64,000 nucleotides of DNA, taken from Noviluteimonas caseinilytica. GTDB lineage: Bacteria > Pseudomonadota > Gammaproteobacteria > Xanthomonadales > Xanthomonadaceae. A program made the position numbers and the translations under genes. A model generated the notes under the pieces. It was not told the DNA's origin. It ran no database searches and was given only the letters and a program-made list of their open reading frames with translations. Positions 40,918 to 50,011 of this stretch are shown here, in pieces (the first letter of the stretch is position 1; each line of letters starts with the position of its first letter). The stretch lies in assembly GCF_018406605.1 (NCBI RefSeq), contig NZ_AP024545.1, positions 1,054,001 through 1,118,000 on the forward strand. Reading direction: 5' to 3'.

Positions 40918-43900
40918 GCGCGGCTGAGCCCGATCCGGGTGATTTGCACCACCTGCTCCACCACGGCGCGGGCATGATCAAGCCCGATCAACTGGAACAG
41001 CCTGGGCAGCAGATTCTTACGGATCGCGGACTCGATGCTCTGCGGATTAAGGGAGTTCTCGGCGACTGCGTCACGGACGACGGTGTCGATCTCCAGCGAG
41101 AGATCAGTCAGACTGGCGCGCTCGGCCTCAGACATGGCGCCAATCTTTTCGTCGCCAAGCTCAAGACGGATAGCGCCGTAGTAGGCCTTGGCCTGCCGAT
41201 TGGTCTCCAGACCATTCGGTATCCCGGGTACCTGCAAGGCTTCCAGGCGATCCTCGAATTTCTTGAACAGGGCGTATTGCTTCAGCGGGTGATCGAACAT
41301 CGCTTCGGCTTCAGCGATCGCTTGGCGTAGCAGTTCACCGAACACCTTCTGTGCGTAGGGATCGCCAGCGAGATCCTGCTCGATGGTCTTGCGGATACGC
41401 GTCCGGATCAGATCGGTCTCGTTGCGAGTCTTTTCCTCGGTCCAGCCCTCTGGATCCTCGGGCTTGCCCAACTCATGCACCAGGTACACGCCTTCCGGTT
41501 CCCGAACTTCGGTACCGATGACCTGCTTGTCGACCAGTCGCCGGATCTGTTCTTCATAGACGCTGTAGTCGACCGTCTCCATGGCATCTTGCCGGGCGAT
41601 CCGACGAAGGCTGGAGAAGAAGCGCAGATCGTCTTTGTACCGACGAATGGTTGTCTCGGAGAAGCTAGCGTCCTCGAAGAAGCCGCGCGACGACAGGGCC
41701 ATCTGCAGGCACAGGCCGAACTCGGTCAAGGCTATGGAGAAGTCATCGCGCAGCTTCTGGCGCTCGTCGTACTCCTCGCCGTCCTCGCCTGTGACGAAGC
41801 GGGGACTCAGGACCTGTCGGTACTGCTCGAGATCCTTGCGGTTGGAAACGCCCTTAAAGTAGGACCAGACGCGGTCATGCAGGCCCGGAAGGCGCTTGTA
41901 CTCGGTGCTGATGGATTGATAGAGCCCTTCGAGATCGGCCAGATCGAAGCCGGCCTGGGTCTGGGCTTCCAGGTCTTGGTATGCCCGAACGGCCGTGTCG
42001 AGCTCCGGGAGAATGCCGCGGTAATCCACCAGGACGCCATAGCGCTTGGCATCATGCAGTCGGTTGACCCGAGCAACGGCTTGGATCAGGTTGTGGCCCT
42101 TCAAGGGCTTGTCGATGTAGAGAACCGTGTTGCGCGGTTCGTCGAAGCCGGTGAGCAGTTTGTCGACGACGATCAGGAGGTCGGGCGCGTCGTCGCTGCC
42201 GAAGTCTCGGATGACGTCCTTCTCATAGCCCTCCGGGTCAAGCTTGCGGTCGATGATGTTCTGCTTCCACCACCGCTGCACCTCGGGCAATGATTCCTCG
42301 TCCACCTCGGTGTTGCCCTCTCGGGTGTCGGGTGGAGAGATGACGACCGCAGTACTGACGAGTCCGGTTTCGTCGAGCGCCCGCTTGTAGCGGATGGCGT
42401 CTAGTTTGCTGTCGGTGGCAATCTGCCCCTTCAGTCCCATGCCGAGTTGCTTGATGTTCTCGTTGAAATGCGTGGCGATGTCCCAGGCGATCAACTCGAT
42501 GCGGTTCGCCGCGCCGTAGATGGCGCGCTTGCTGGCGAACTTCTTCTTGAGATCTGAACTCTGCGCGTCGGACAGACCGGCAGTGATCTTGTCGAACCAA
42601 CGGTTAACTGCCGCCTCGTTGATGTCGAGCTCGGGTACGCGCTCTTCGTACAGAAGCGGCGCGACGGTCTCGTCCTCGACCGCGCGCTGCATCGAGTAAG
42701 CGTGGACGATGGGGCCAAACTTGTTGGCGGTCTTTTCGTCCTTGAGTAGCGGCGTGCCGGTGAATGCAAGATACGCGGCCTTGGGCAGAGCCCTCCGCAT
42801 GCGCTCGTGGGTCTCGCCGCCGTGGCTGCGATGACCCTCGTCCACCAGCACGATCAGGTCAGCCGATTCATTGCGGCACTCGGGCAGCTTCGATGCAGTG
42901 TTGAACTTCTGCACCAGTGAGAACGTGATTCGTTCGGTTCCATGGCCGATACGGCGGGCCAAGTCGCGCCCGGTCGTCGCCTTGCTGCGCTCGCCTTCCT
43001 TCTTTGTGGCGATGGCTGAGCCGAACGCCCCGCCGCTGATGAAATTGCGCGACAACTGCGTCTCCAGGTCGACGCGGTCGGTCACCACGACGACGCGGCA
43101 CTCCTTCAGAGCCGTATCCAGCAGCAACGCCTTGGTCAGGAAAACCATGGTGAAGCTTTTGCCTGAGCCGGTGGTGTGCCAGAGCACGCCGCCCTCTCGA
43201 CCTCCATCTGGGCGGATCTGGCTGATCCGCGCCAGCAGCGCGCGGATGCCGAAGAACTGCTGATAGCGCGCGACGACCTTGCCGACCTTGCGGTCGAACA
43301 GAACGAAGCAGCGCAGGTACTCGAGGAGCCTCGCGCGAGTCAACAGGCCCACCAGCAGGCGGTCTTGGTCGGTAGGCAGCAAGGGTTGGGACCACAGTGA
43401 CTCACAGTAGCCGCGCACCCGGCCCGGCTTATCGCGGAGTATTGCGTCCAGGGTGCTGCTCGGTAGGGTGTAGTTCTTGATTGCCGTGAGGTGTGCTTCG
43501 TCGAACTCCTCTTCGCGCCAACGCGCCCAAAACTTGGCTGGCGTATGGGTGGTGCCGTAGCGTCCGTCGGTCAGGCTGATCGAGAGCAGTAGCTGCGCGT
43601 AGGCGAACAGTTGTGGAATCTCGTCCTGGCGCTGGTTGCGTAGGTGCTGGCTGATGCCCTCGGTCACCATGGCCTTGCCAGCGTGACCGGACTCGGGGCG
43701 CTTGGCTTCGATCACTACGAGTGGCAGGCCATTGACGTAGCAGACGATGTCCGGCGTGCGGTGGTGCGTGCCCTGGGTGGACAGCACCTCGCATTCCTCG
43801 GTGACGTCCCACAGGTTGGTGGCGGGGTCGGTCCAGTCGATCACCGGAATAGTCGGCAGATGCTTTTTGCCGTCCGGCATGAACTCGGTGACTGTGATAC

Positions 43901-44210
43901 CAAGAATCAGCAATTGGTACAGGCGCTCGTTCGCTACCAGCAGCCCCTCGCCCAACGGCAGGGCGGACAGCTCGCGGACCATTTGATCGATCGCGCTGGG
44001 CGAGAGCGGGTACTGCTCGCCCTTGTATTCGAAGCGGCGCGCCTTCAGTGCCTCGATCAGCCGCGGCTTTAAAAGAACGTCTCGAGTGCTGCCGCGCAGG
44101 GCTAGGCAGTCGGCGGCGCCCAAATACCGCCAGCCGAGGTTGGCCAGCAGGTGCAGCGCGGGGATCTGCGCGCTGGCCTGCTCGCGCGTGTCGGGAGCGC
44201 TGTCGTTCAT
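40914..44210 (-). CDS. hsdR: Type I restriction enzyme HsdR subunit
   Basis: 1098 residues: N-terminal nuclease domain with VIEAKRPES (the ExK of the PD-ExK fold), then an SF2 translocase with Walker A WHTTGSGKSFTM, DEGHRSH (DEAD box) and FTGTPLLKDE, then a motif VI block around QAVARVNRLHD. Cuts unmodified DNA after ATP-driven translocation in complex with HsdM and HsdS. Overlaps hsdS by 4 bp and the peptidase gene by 4 bp. Confidence 0.96.
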   Translation of the reverse strand: MNDSAPDTREQASAQIPALHLLANLGWRYLGAADCLALRGSTRDVLLKPRLIEALKARRFEYKGEQYPLSPSAIDQMVRELSALPLGEGLLVANERLYQLLILGITVTEFMPDGKKHLPTIPVIDWTDPATNLWDVTEECEVLSTQGTHHRTPDIVCYVNGLPLVVIEAKRPESGHAGKAMVTEGISQHLRNQRQDEIPQLFAYAQLLLSISLTDGRYGTTHTPAKFWARWREEEFDEAHLTAIKNYTLPSSTLDAILRDKPGRVRGYCESLWSQPLLPTDQDRLLVGLLTRARLLEYLRCFVLFDRKVGKVVARYQQFFGIRALLARISQIRPDGGREGGVLWHTTGSGKSFTMVFLTKALLLDTALKECRVVVVTDRVDLETQLSRNFISGGAFGSAIATKKEGERSKATTGRDLARRIGHGTERITFSLVQKFNTASKLPECRNESADLIVLVDEGHRSHGGETHERMRRALPKAAYLAFTGTPLLKDEKTANKFGPIVHAYSMQRAVEDETVAPLLYEERVPELDINEAAVNRWFDKITAGLSDAQSSDLKKKFASKRAIYGAANRIELIAWDIATHFNENIKQLGMGLKGQIATDSKLDAIRYKRALDETGLVSTAVVISPPDTREGNTEVDEESLPEVQRWWKQNIIDRKLDPEGYEKDVIRDFGSDDAPDLLIVVDKLLTGFDEPRNTVLYIDKPLKGHNLIQAVARVNRLHDAKRYGVLVDYRGILPELDTAVRAYQDLEAQTQAGFDLADLEGLYQSISTEYKRLPGLHDRVWSYFKGVSNRKDLEQYRQVLSPRFVTGEDGEEYDERQKLRDDFSIALTEFGLCLQMALSSRGFFEDASFSETTIRRYKDDLRFFSSLRRIARQDAMETVDYSVYEEQIRRLVDKQVIGTEVREPEGVYLVHELGKPEDPEGWTEEKTRNETDLIRTRIRKTIEQDLAGDPYAQKVFGELLRQAIAEAEAMFDHPLKQYALFKKFEDRLEALQVPGIPNGLETNRQAKAYYGAIRLELGDEKIGAMSEAERASLTDLSLEIDTVVRDAVAENSLNPQSIESAIRKNLLPRLFQLIGLDHARAVVEQVVQITRIGLSRA

Positions 44211-45460
44211 GCAGGCTGTGCCTCCGTGGGAAGCGGCACGCGTACGCGACGCTTGCCGGTGAGGAGTTGCTGCATCAACGCCGCCTTTTCAACTTTAAGT
44301 CTTTCGATGCTCAGTTCAAGTTCTCGGACGGTCGCGCTCGCTGTATCAAGAATGTCCGCAATGCGTTTTTGCTCCGACATGGGCGGTACAGGAACGGTCA
44401 TGCTCATGAAATCTGTCGGGCGAATGTTGAGCAATCCATTATTTCGAACGCCTGTGTTGACCAAAGATCCAAGCTGGTCATGAAGATAGTCGGACTCGAA
44501 CAGGTATTTGTAGAACGGGCGAAAGCAAGCACGTTCGTCCATTACGAAACAAATATAGACGTGAGGAACGAGCCCTTGCTTGAAGCCATCAAGAGGGTAG
44601 ATACAGCCAAATTCGTAGGTCTTGGAGTTCCCTTTGTTATAGGCGAACTCACCCTGCTGCAGAAGGATGTAGCTCTCCAAGCTCTTTCCCGCCATAAACC
44701 GGCTATACATCTCACTTTGAGGAATAAAGCCTGTGGCGGCAGAAATCATCAGCACCGGGTTGTCGCTACCATCTGACGCGCGTTGAACCCGTGTGGCGAT
44801 CTCGTCCAGTCGCTCTGATTTCCACCCATCCGATCTGCGCACAAATTGTTCGATCAGTGCTTTTTTCTGCTTTTTGCTATTGGAAAGCAAGAGCTCGGAA
44901 GTGGCGATCGCGGAATCCCACGTCGTCAGAATTTCCGCGATTCGCTCTTGTTCCCAAATAGAAGGCGCGGTAATTGCTAGCTTTTTGAAGTAAGGCAGTC
45001 CGATCGTCTTGATTGTGGACCCCACCGCAACGCGTTCGAATTCCGGCTTTCTCCTTTGCAGCCAGTGATACAGATACCAGTTGTGGATGTCCTTTGACTT
45101 GGAGCAATCCCACGCGATGAAATGCTGGCTCACAGCCATCGATGACGCAAGGACACCGCTCTTTCCAACACCCGCGTCTCGCGAGAGAACGACAGTGCCT
45201 TCTGGCAACAAAACAGCCGAAGAATTCTTGATGCCTTCTTCGGAAATCTCCTTGTTAGTTTCGTAAATTAGGCCTTTGTCCAGGCGCGATGAGTCGGCAA
45301 GAGACACCCATTTGATCCCGCCGTTCCAGTACGCGGGGGACTCCTTGTCCGGTGTGTGGCCGCTTTTGCGCCTGGCAACAGTTTCGAGCAAGAGACTGCG
45401 CCAACCTTCAGGAAGTATTCTTGCCTCCTGATCTTTGCGCAGCGGCGCCCGGTCACTCAT
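44207..45460 (-). CDS. hsdS: Type I restriction-modification specificity subunit HsdS (two TRDs)
   Basis: 417 residues: two target-recognition domains separated and followed by coiled-coil spacers (one around IAEILTTWDSAIATSELLLSNSKKQKKALIEQ; the second IADILDTASATVRELELSIERLK). Each TRD reads one half of a bipartite DNA site. The sequence is noticeably AT-richer than the flanking genes, as common for exchanged hsdS. Start overlaps hsdM by 8 bp, end overlaps hsdR by 4 bp. Confidence 0.94.
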   Translation of the reverse strand: MSDRAPLRKDQEARILPEGWRSLLLETVARRKSGHTPDKESPAYWNGGIKWVSLADSSRLDKGLIYETNKEISEEGIKNSSAVLLPEGTVVLSRDAGVGKSGVLASSMAVSQHFIAWDCSKSKDIHNWYLYHWLQRRKPEFERVAVGSTIKTIGLPYFKKLAITAPSIWEQERIAEILTTWDSAIATSELLLSNSKKQKKALIEQFVRRSDGWKSERLDEIATRVQRASDGSDNPVLMISAATGFIPQSEMYSRFMAGKSLESYILLQQGEFAYNKGNSKTYEFGCIYPLDGFKQGLVPHVYICFVMDERACFRPFYKYLFESDYLHDQLGSLVNTGVRNNGLLNIRPTDFMSMTVPVPPMSEQKRIADILDTASATVRELELSIERLKVEKAALMQQLLTGKRRVRVPLPTEAQPA

Positions 45461-46976
45461 AGCCGAGTTCCTTCAGGTAGCCGGCCATCCGCTCCTCCAG
45501 CCTAGTTAACTCGGCCTTGAGCTGCGAGCGCTCGCGGCGCACAGCCATCAGGTCGATCTCCTTCTCTTCCTCGAACGTGTCGACGTAGCGCGGGATGTTG
45601 AGGTTGTAGTCGTTCTCCGCGACCTCGTCTGAACTCGCAAGGTAGGCGTACTTATCGACGCTCTTACGCGCCTCAACGGTGTGAAGGATTCGCTGCAGGT
45701 CCGTCTCGCGCAGGAAGTTCTGGTTCTTGCCGTCTTGGTAGTCGTGGCTTGCGTCGATAAACAGCACGTTGTCGTCCGCTTTCTTCTTGCGGAAAACCAG
45801 GATAGCGGCGGGAATGCCGGTGCCGTAAAACAGCTTCTCCGGCAGGCCGATCACTATGTCGAGAAGGTTTTCGTCGATCAGCTGCTTGCGGATACGGCCT
45901 TCGGCGGCGCCGCGGAACAGCACACCGTGCGGCACGACCACGGCCATGCGGCCGCTACGCGGCTTCATGGTTTCTATCATGTGCAGGATGAAGGCGTAGT
46001 CGCCCTTGGTCCGCGGCGGCACGCCGCGACGGAAACGACCGAACGGGTCGGCATCGGCAGCTTCGTGGCCCCACTTCTCCAGCGAGAAAGGGGGATTGGC
46101 TACGACGATGTCGAAGTGCTTCAGGCCGTTTGCGCCGTCGAGCAACTTGGGATTGCGGATGGTGTCGCCCCACTCGATGCGGTGGTTGTCCTCGCCGTGG
46201 AGGAACATGTTCATTTTAGCCAGCGCCCAGGTGCTGCCGATCGCCTCCTGCCCATGGAGCGAATACTTGCGGGAGCCCGTGCGCTCGCGGACCAGGCGGC
46301 CACATTTCATCAGCAATGAGCCGGAGCCACACGCGGGATCGCAGATCTCGTCGCCCTCCTGAGGTGTCATCAGCCGCGCCATCAGGGTGGAAACTTCGGG
46401 CGGGGTGTAGAACTCGCCGGCCTTCTTGCCGCTGGTGGAAGCGAAATTCTTGATCAGGAACTCATATGCGTTGCCGATGATGTCCAGCTGGCCGACGCGA
46501 CTGGGTCGAAGGTTGAGCTCGGGCTTGGCGAAGTCCTCCAGCAGGTGGCGAAGGATGTCGTTCTTCTGCTGCTCCTCACCGAGCTTGTTGGAGTTGAAGC
46601 TGATGTCCTGGAAAACGTCACGCAGCTTGCCGATGTTGGCGTCCTCGATGGCGTGCAGCGCCTTGTCGATGCGCTCGCCGTTTCCGGGGCTGTGGCGCTT
46701 GTCGTAAAGCGCGTAGAAGTTGGCGCTGGCTGGCAGGACAAAGCGCTCGTTCTTGAGCATCTCCTCGATCAGCTCCGGGTGGTCGCCGTACTGCGCCTTG
46801 TATTCGTCGTAATGGTCCTGCCAGACGTCGGATACATATTTGAGGAACAGCATCGTCAGGACGTAGTCCTTATAGATGCTGGGGTCCACCGTCCCGCGGA
46901 AGGTGTCGCATGCGGACCAGACGGCGGCGTTGATGGTGTCCTGGGTGAGGTCGGTCGTGTTCATTCGGGTTTCCAT
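45453..46976 (-). CDS. hsdM: Type I restriction-modification methyltransferase HsdM
   Basis: 507 residues (or 503 from a second ATG at 46964). N6-adenine methyltransferase: SAM site DPACGSGSLLMK, catalytic motif IV NPPF in DIVVANPPFSLE, N-terminal HsdM domain (DTINAAVWSACDTFRGTVD). Together with HsdS it methylates the target; with HsdR it protects or cuts. Its start lies 5 bp after the HsdS-like gene and its end overlaps hsdS. Confidence 0.96.
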   Translation of the reverse strand: METRMNTTDLTQDTINAAVWSACDTFRGTVDPSIYKDYVLTMLFLKYVSDVWQDHYDEYKAQYGDHPELIEEMLKNERFVLPASANFYALYDKRHSPGNGERIDKALHAIEDANIGKLRDVFQDISFNSNKLGEEQQKNDILRHLLEDFAKPELNLRPSRVGQLDIIGNAYEFLIKNFASTSGKKAGEFYTPPEVSTLMARLMTPQEGDEICDPACGSGSLLMKCGRLVRERTGSRKYSLHGQEAIGSTWALAKMNMFLHGEDNHRIEWGDTIRNPKLLDGANGLKHFDIVVANPPFSLEKWGHEAADADPFGRFRRGVPPRTKGDYAFILHMIETMKPRSGRMAVVVPHGVLFRGAAEGRIRKQLIDENLLDIVIGLPEKLFYGTGIPAAILVFRKKKADDNVLFIDASHDYQDGKNQNFLRETDLQRILHTVEARKSVDKYAYLASSDEVAENDYNLNIPRYVDTFEEEKEIDLMAVRRERSQLKAELTRLEERMAGYLKELGYE

Positions 46977-46980
46977 GTCG

Positions 46981-47559
46981 TTAGGCGAGGAGGCGCTCGG
47001 CGAGGATCGCCAGCTCCATTTCCCGGTTCTTGATGAGTGATTGCATTGCTTCGCGCTCCGCGCGCGCTAGCCGTTCGAGGTCGACAACAACACGTTGCTG
47101 CTCGAGCGGAGGAATTCGGATTTGTGTTGCATCGAGTACCGAGCGACGCACGCTGAGCTGGTGGCTGCCTTCCGCCGATTGGCGGAGGTAGCGCTGGGCC
47201 GGTGGCTGATTGAGTTGCCAGGCCAGGAACGCCGGAAGCACGTAGCCGGGTTCTTTCACCCGCACTACGTAGATGTGTTGAGAGCAGACCGTTCGCTCGG
47301 GCGCGCGAAGGACCGGGGCGGCATAGGCATTGGAGCCCTTAGCCACGAAGAGCACGTCTTCGTCCTTCAGCCAGTCAGGATCCTTTCGGCCTTCCAGTTC
47401 GGTGCGAAGGAGGGCGTCGCAGTCTCTGAGACCGTGGCGGCTTAAGTCACGTATCTGAACCACGCGGGCGCTGCCCCCCTCGACCTGCGGCACCGCTCCT
47501 CGGAATGGGTGCCCCAGCCGGACGTCAGCGATCTCGTTTAGAAGAGCATCATTTGCCAT
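46981..47559 (-). CDS. Second, single-TRD HsdS-like protein
   Basis: 192 residues from ATG 47559 (a GTG at 47580 would add 7). It has one TRD-like domain (ADVRLGHPFRGAVPQVEGG..VQIRDL, SQHIYVVRVK, LRQSAEGSHQLSVRRSVLDATQIRIPPLEQQ) followed by a short coiled coil. The pattern matches a half-size HsdS with one recognition domain. It is the first gene of the R-M operon, ahead of hsdM. It may homodimerise or pair with HsdM to give a second specificity; function is inferred. Confidence 0.78.
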   Translation of the reverse strand: MANDALLNEIADVRLGHPFRGAVPQVEGGSARVVQIRDLSRHGLRDCDALLRTELEGRKDPDWLKDEDVLFVAKGSNAYAAPVLRAPERTVCSQHIYVVRVKEPGYVLPAFLAWQLNQPPAQRYLRQSAEGSHQLSVRRSVLDATQIRIPPLEQQRVVVDLERLARAEREAMQSLIKNREMELAILAERLLA

Positions 47560-47573
47560 GATGCGCAGATTGC

Positions 47574-47603
47574 TTGACACGACCGATCGCTGTCAAGTAC
47601 AAA
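47574..47603 (+). promoter_or_regulatory. CBASS promoter overlapping a divergent inverted repeat
   Basis: TTGACA (47574-47579), 18-bp spacer and TACAAA (47598-47603) form a good sigma-70 promoter ending 32 bp before the GTG at 47636. The -35 is mirrored by TGTCAA at 47591-47596 (TTGACA on the minus strand), giving a perfect 6-bp inverted repeat with 11-bp spacer. The minus-strand -10 for the R-M operon is poor (CAATCT). Confidence 0.65.
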
Positions 47604-47635
47604 TGCGCCATTGCCGATGATGCAAGGAAAGTGCA

Positions 47636-48793
47636 GTGGCGCCTGTGAAGAAAGCCGATAAGAAGGCCGGACGGTTCTCGACCCCTGAGCCGGTCCGGCA
47701 GTTGGTTTGGGTTCGGGCCGCAGGCCATTGCGAGCAGTGTGGCGCGGACGTCACCCAGGATTTCCGAACCGGCAAGAACTTCCGCTGGGCCGAAGTTGCC
47801 CATGTTCTGCCGGCCAGTCCTCAGGGCCCGCGCGCGACGCTGGGCCACGACGAAGACGCTGCCAAGCGCCTTACGGCAGACCCGGGCAACCTGATGCTGC
47901 TGTGCCCGTCGTGTCACGAAAAAATCGATATCGACGCGGATGGGTATCCGCTGGAGGACTTGTCGCGCCAGCACCGGGATCACGTGGAGCGGGTCCGATT
48001 TGCGGCACGGCGGGGAGAAACCCAGCGCGCTACCGGTTTGGTCGTGTTGGGCGGCCATTTCGCGACGGAGAACGTCGTTCGGGCCAGGGATCTCGCGGAT
48101 GCGATGTTGTCCGAAGGGCTATGGGCCGAAGGACCGATCCATGTTCTTAAGCTTCGCCGGCCAGGTGACCGTGGTCGCGACGATCTGTACTGGTGTGCGG
48201 TTGAACAGGATATCGACGAGGAGCTGCGGGACCGTCTGAGCAAGCGCACGAGCGCCGATGGCGATCCCCTCAGCCTGGCCGTTGTCGGGCTCGCGGACAT
48301 CCCATCGTTGATTCGGGTGGGGCGCCAGCTGGGCGACCGCAGCAATCGCTTCTTGTATTCGAAGGATCGCAGCGGAGGCTTGCGTTGGACCGATCCGGAT
48401 GCACCGCCTCCGACCTGGACCTACACGCCGGCACCGAGCGGCGACGGACCACTCGCGCTTGTTCTCGCGCTGTCCGCGGAACTGGCTGACGACGCAATTC
48501 TCCAGGCGCTGCCCGGCGCGCGCATCGCACGGTTCACCGTGCCGCTGCCGGAATATGCCCTTGTGCGGAACCGGAACACGATCGACTCGTTCCGCAGCGC
48601 CCTCCAGCCGCAGCTCAGCCAGCTGGAAGCGAGCACATTCGAGCCCATCCATCTGTTCGCGGCCGTGCCGGCGGCGATCGCCATCGAGTTTGGGGCTTTG
48701 CTCTCAACCCAGCATGCCCATCCCTATCGAATCTATGACCGGGGCGACGGCAACCGCTTTGTTCCGATGATGGATCTCGGTCCACGCCGCTGA
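47636..48793 (+). CDS. cap5: CBASS effector Cap5 (HNH nuclease - SAVED domain)
   Basis: 385 residues. N-terminal HNH endonuclease with zinc cysteines (Cys32, Cys35, Cys90, Cys93) and HNH residues His56, Asn85 and His94 (VAHVLPAS, NLMLLCPSCHEKID). The C-terminal 230 or so residues form a SAVED domain, which binds a cyclic oligonucleotide signal and switches on DNA degradation in an infected cell (known for Cap5). GTG 47636 is supported by AAGGAAA 5-6 bp upstream. First gene of the plus-strand operon, 24 bp before the CD-NTase. Confidence 0.9.
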   Translation: MAPVKKADKKAGRFSTPEPVRQLVWVRAAGHCEQCGADVTQDFRTGKNFRWAEVAHVLPASPQGPRATLGHDEDAAKRLTADPGNLMLLCPSCHEKIDIDADGYPLEDLSRQHRDHVERVRFAARRGETQRATGLVVLGGHFATENVVRARDLADAMLSEGLWAEGPIHVLKLRRPGDRGRDDLYWCAVEQDIDEELRDRLSKRTSADGDPLSLAVVGLADIPSLIRVGRQLGDRSNRFLYSKDRSGGLRWTDPDAPPPTWTYTPAPSGDGPLALVLALSAELADDAILQALPGARIARFTVPLPEYALVRNRNTIDSFRSALQPQLSQLEASTFEPIHLFAAVPAAIAIEFGALLSTQHAHPYRIYDRGDGNRFVPMMDLGPRR

Positions 48794-48817
48794 CGCCCCT
48801 TCACCTTAGGAGTCAAC

Positions 48818-50008
48818 ATGGATACATCCGCCACAACTACCGCCGCCGACGCCCGCCTTGCCGCATTGCTGGAAGAAGTGGATCTCCCCGAGCGCGCCTA
48901 CGAGCTCGCGGAGAATCGCTATGAAGATCTCGCCGAGTGGATCGGGCGTCCCGGGTCGGCGCTTGCGCCGTACGACTCGCACATCTTCGTTCAAGGCTCA
49001 TTCGCCCTGGGGACCGCGATCCGTCCCGTGAACGACGGCGAGGAGTACGACCTCGACTTCACCTGCAAGCTGAGGCGTGGCATCTCCAGGGACACGCAAA
49101 GCCAGGCTCAGGTTAAAGCTGTGCTTGGCGGCGAACTGGAGGCCTACCGCGTAGCGCGCCAGATCCAGAAGCGGCTTGATGAAAAGAGGCGGTGCTGGCG
49201 CTTGGGCTACCGGGATGACATGCCTTTCCACATGGACGTGGTGCCTGGCATTCGGGCGGACGAGCTCCGCCGGCGCGAACTGCGCGAACTGATGGAGCAG
49301 AAGGGTGTTGAAGGTCCCATCGCGCAGGAGGCTGCGAGGCGGGCCTTGTGGATCACGGACATCCGGAATCCCGCTTATCGCGCACTCGGTGCGGCGTGGC
49401 CTTCGAGCAACCCCGGCGGGTACCAGCTCTGGTTCAGATCGCGGATGCGGGCTCTCGAGAAGCGCATGCTGGCGGAGGCGCAGGTGGACCCGGTACCTGT
49501 GTATCGCAGCAAGAGTCCGCTCCAGCAGGTCGTGCAGCTGCTCAAGCGCCACCGGGACAAGATGTTCAAGGACTTGGTGGACGCCAAGCCGGCATCGATC
49601 ATCCTGACTACCGTGGCGGGCCACGTGTATCAGGTGGGCGACTCCCTCTCGCAGACGATGAGGCGCGTGCTCGATGAGCTTGAGCGCATCCGGGTCTCGG
49701 ATACGGACAAGATTCTCAACCCGGTGAACCCGGCGGAGAACTTTGCCGATCGCTGGGGGTGGCAGGACTGCGCTCACCTCCAGTTGAAGAAGAACTTTCA
49801 TGACTGGGTGAGGCAGGCGAACAGCGACTTCACTAAGGTGATGAGCGATGCGTCGCGGCAGCGGATGGTGGAGGTTGCCGAGGACGCGCTTGCGGTCAAG
49901 CTGTCGGATGACACGTTGCGGCGTCTGGGCTACGGGGCCGCGCCTGCCCAAGCGCCTGTCCGTGTGGTTGCGGCTGCCGAGGCGCCGCCCAGGCCGTGGG
50001 CGCGCTGA
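48818..50008 (+). CDS. CBASS nucleotidyltransferase (CD-NTase)
   Basis: 396 residues. Signals phage infection by making a cyclic di- or trinucleotide from NTPs. Active site is complete: QGSFALGT (Gly60-Ser61), EYDLD (Asp78, Asp80) and HMDVVPG (Asp140). AGGAG precedes the ATG. The C-terminus ends in a Pro-rich tail finishing Trp-Ala-Arg, not the Gly or Ala often used for E2-mediated conjugation. Clade (CdnG or other) is not decidable by eye. Followed after 3 bp by the E2-like gene. Confidence 0.9.
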   Translation: MDTSATTTAADARLAALLEEVDLPERAYELAENRYEDLAEWIGRPGSALAPYDSHIFVQGSFALGTAIRPVNDGEEYDLDFTCKLRRGISRDTQSQAQVKAVLGGELEAYRVARQIQKRLDEKRRCWRLGYRDDMPFHMDVVPGIRADELRRRELRELMEQKGVEGPIAQEAARRALWITDIRNPAYRALGAAWPSSNPGGYQLWFRSRMRALEKRMLAEAQVDPVPVYRSKSPLQQVVQLLKRHRDKMFKDLVDAKPASIILTTVAGHVYQVGDSLSQTMRRVLDELERIRVSDTDKILNPVNPAENFADRWGWQDCAHLQLKKNFHDWVRQANSDFTKVMSDASRQRMVEVAEDALAVKLSDDTLRRLGYGAAPAQAPVRVVAAAEAPPRPWAR

Positions 50009-50011
50009 GTA

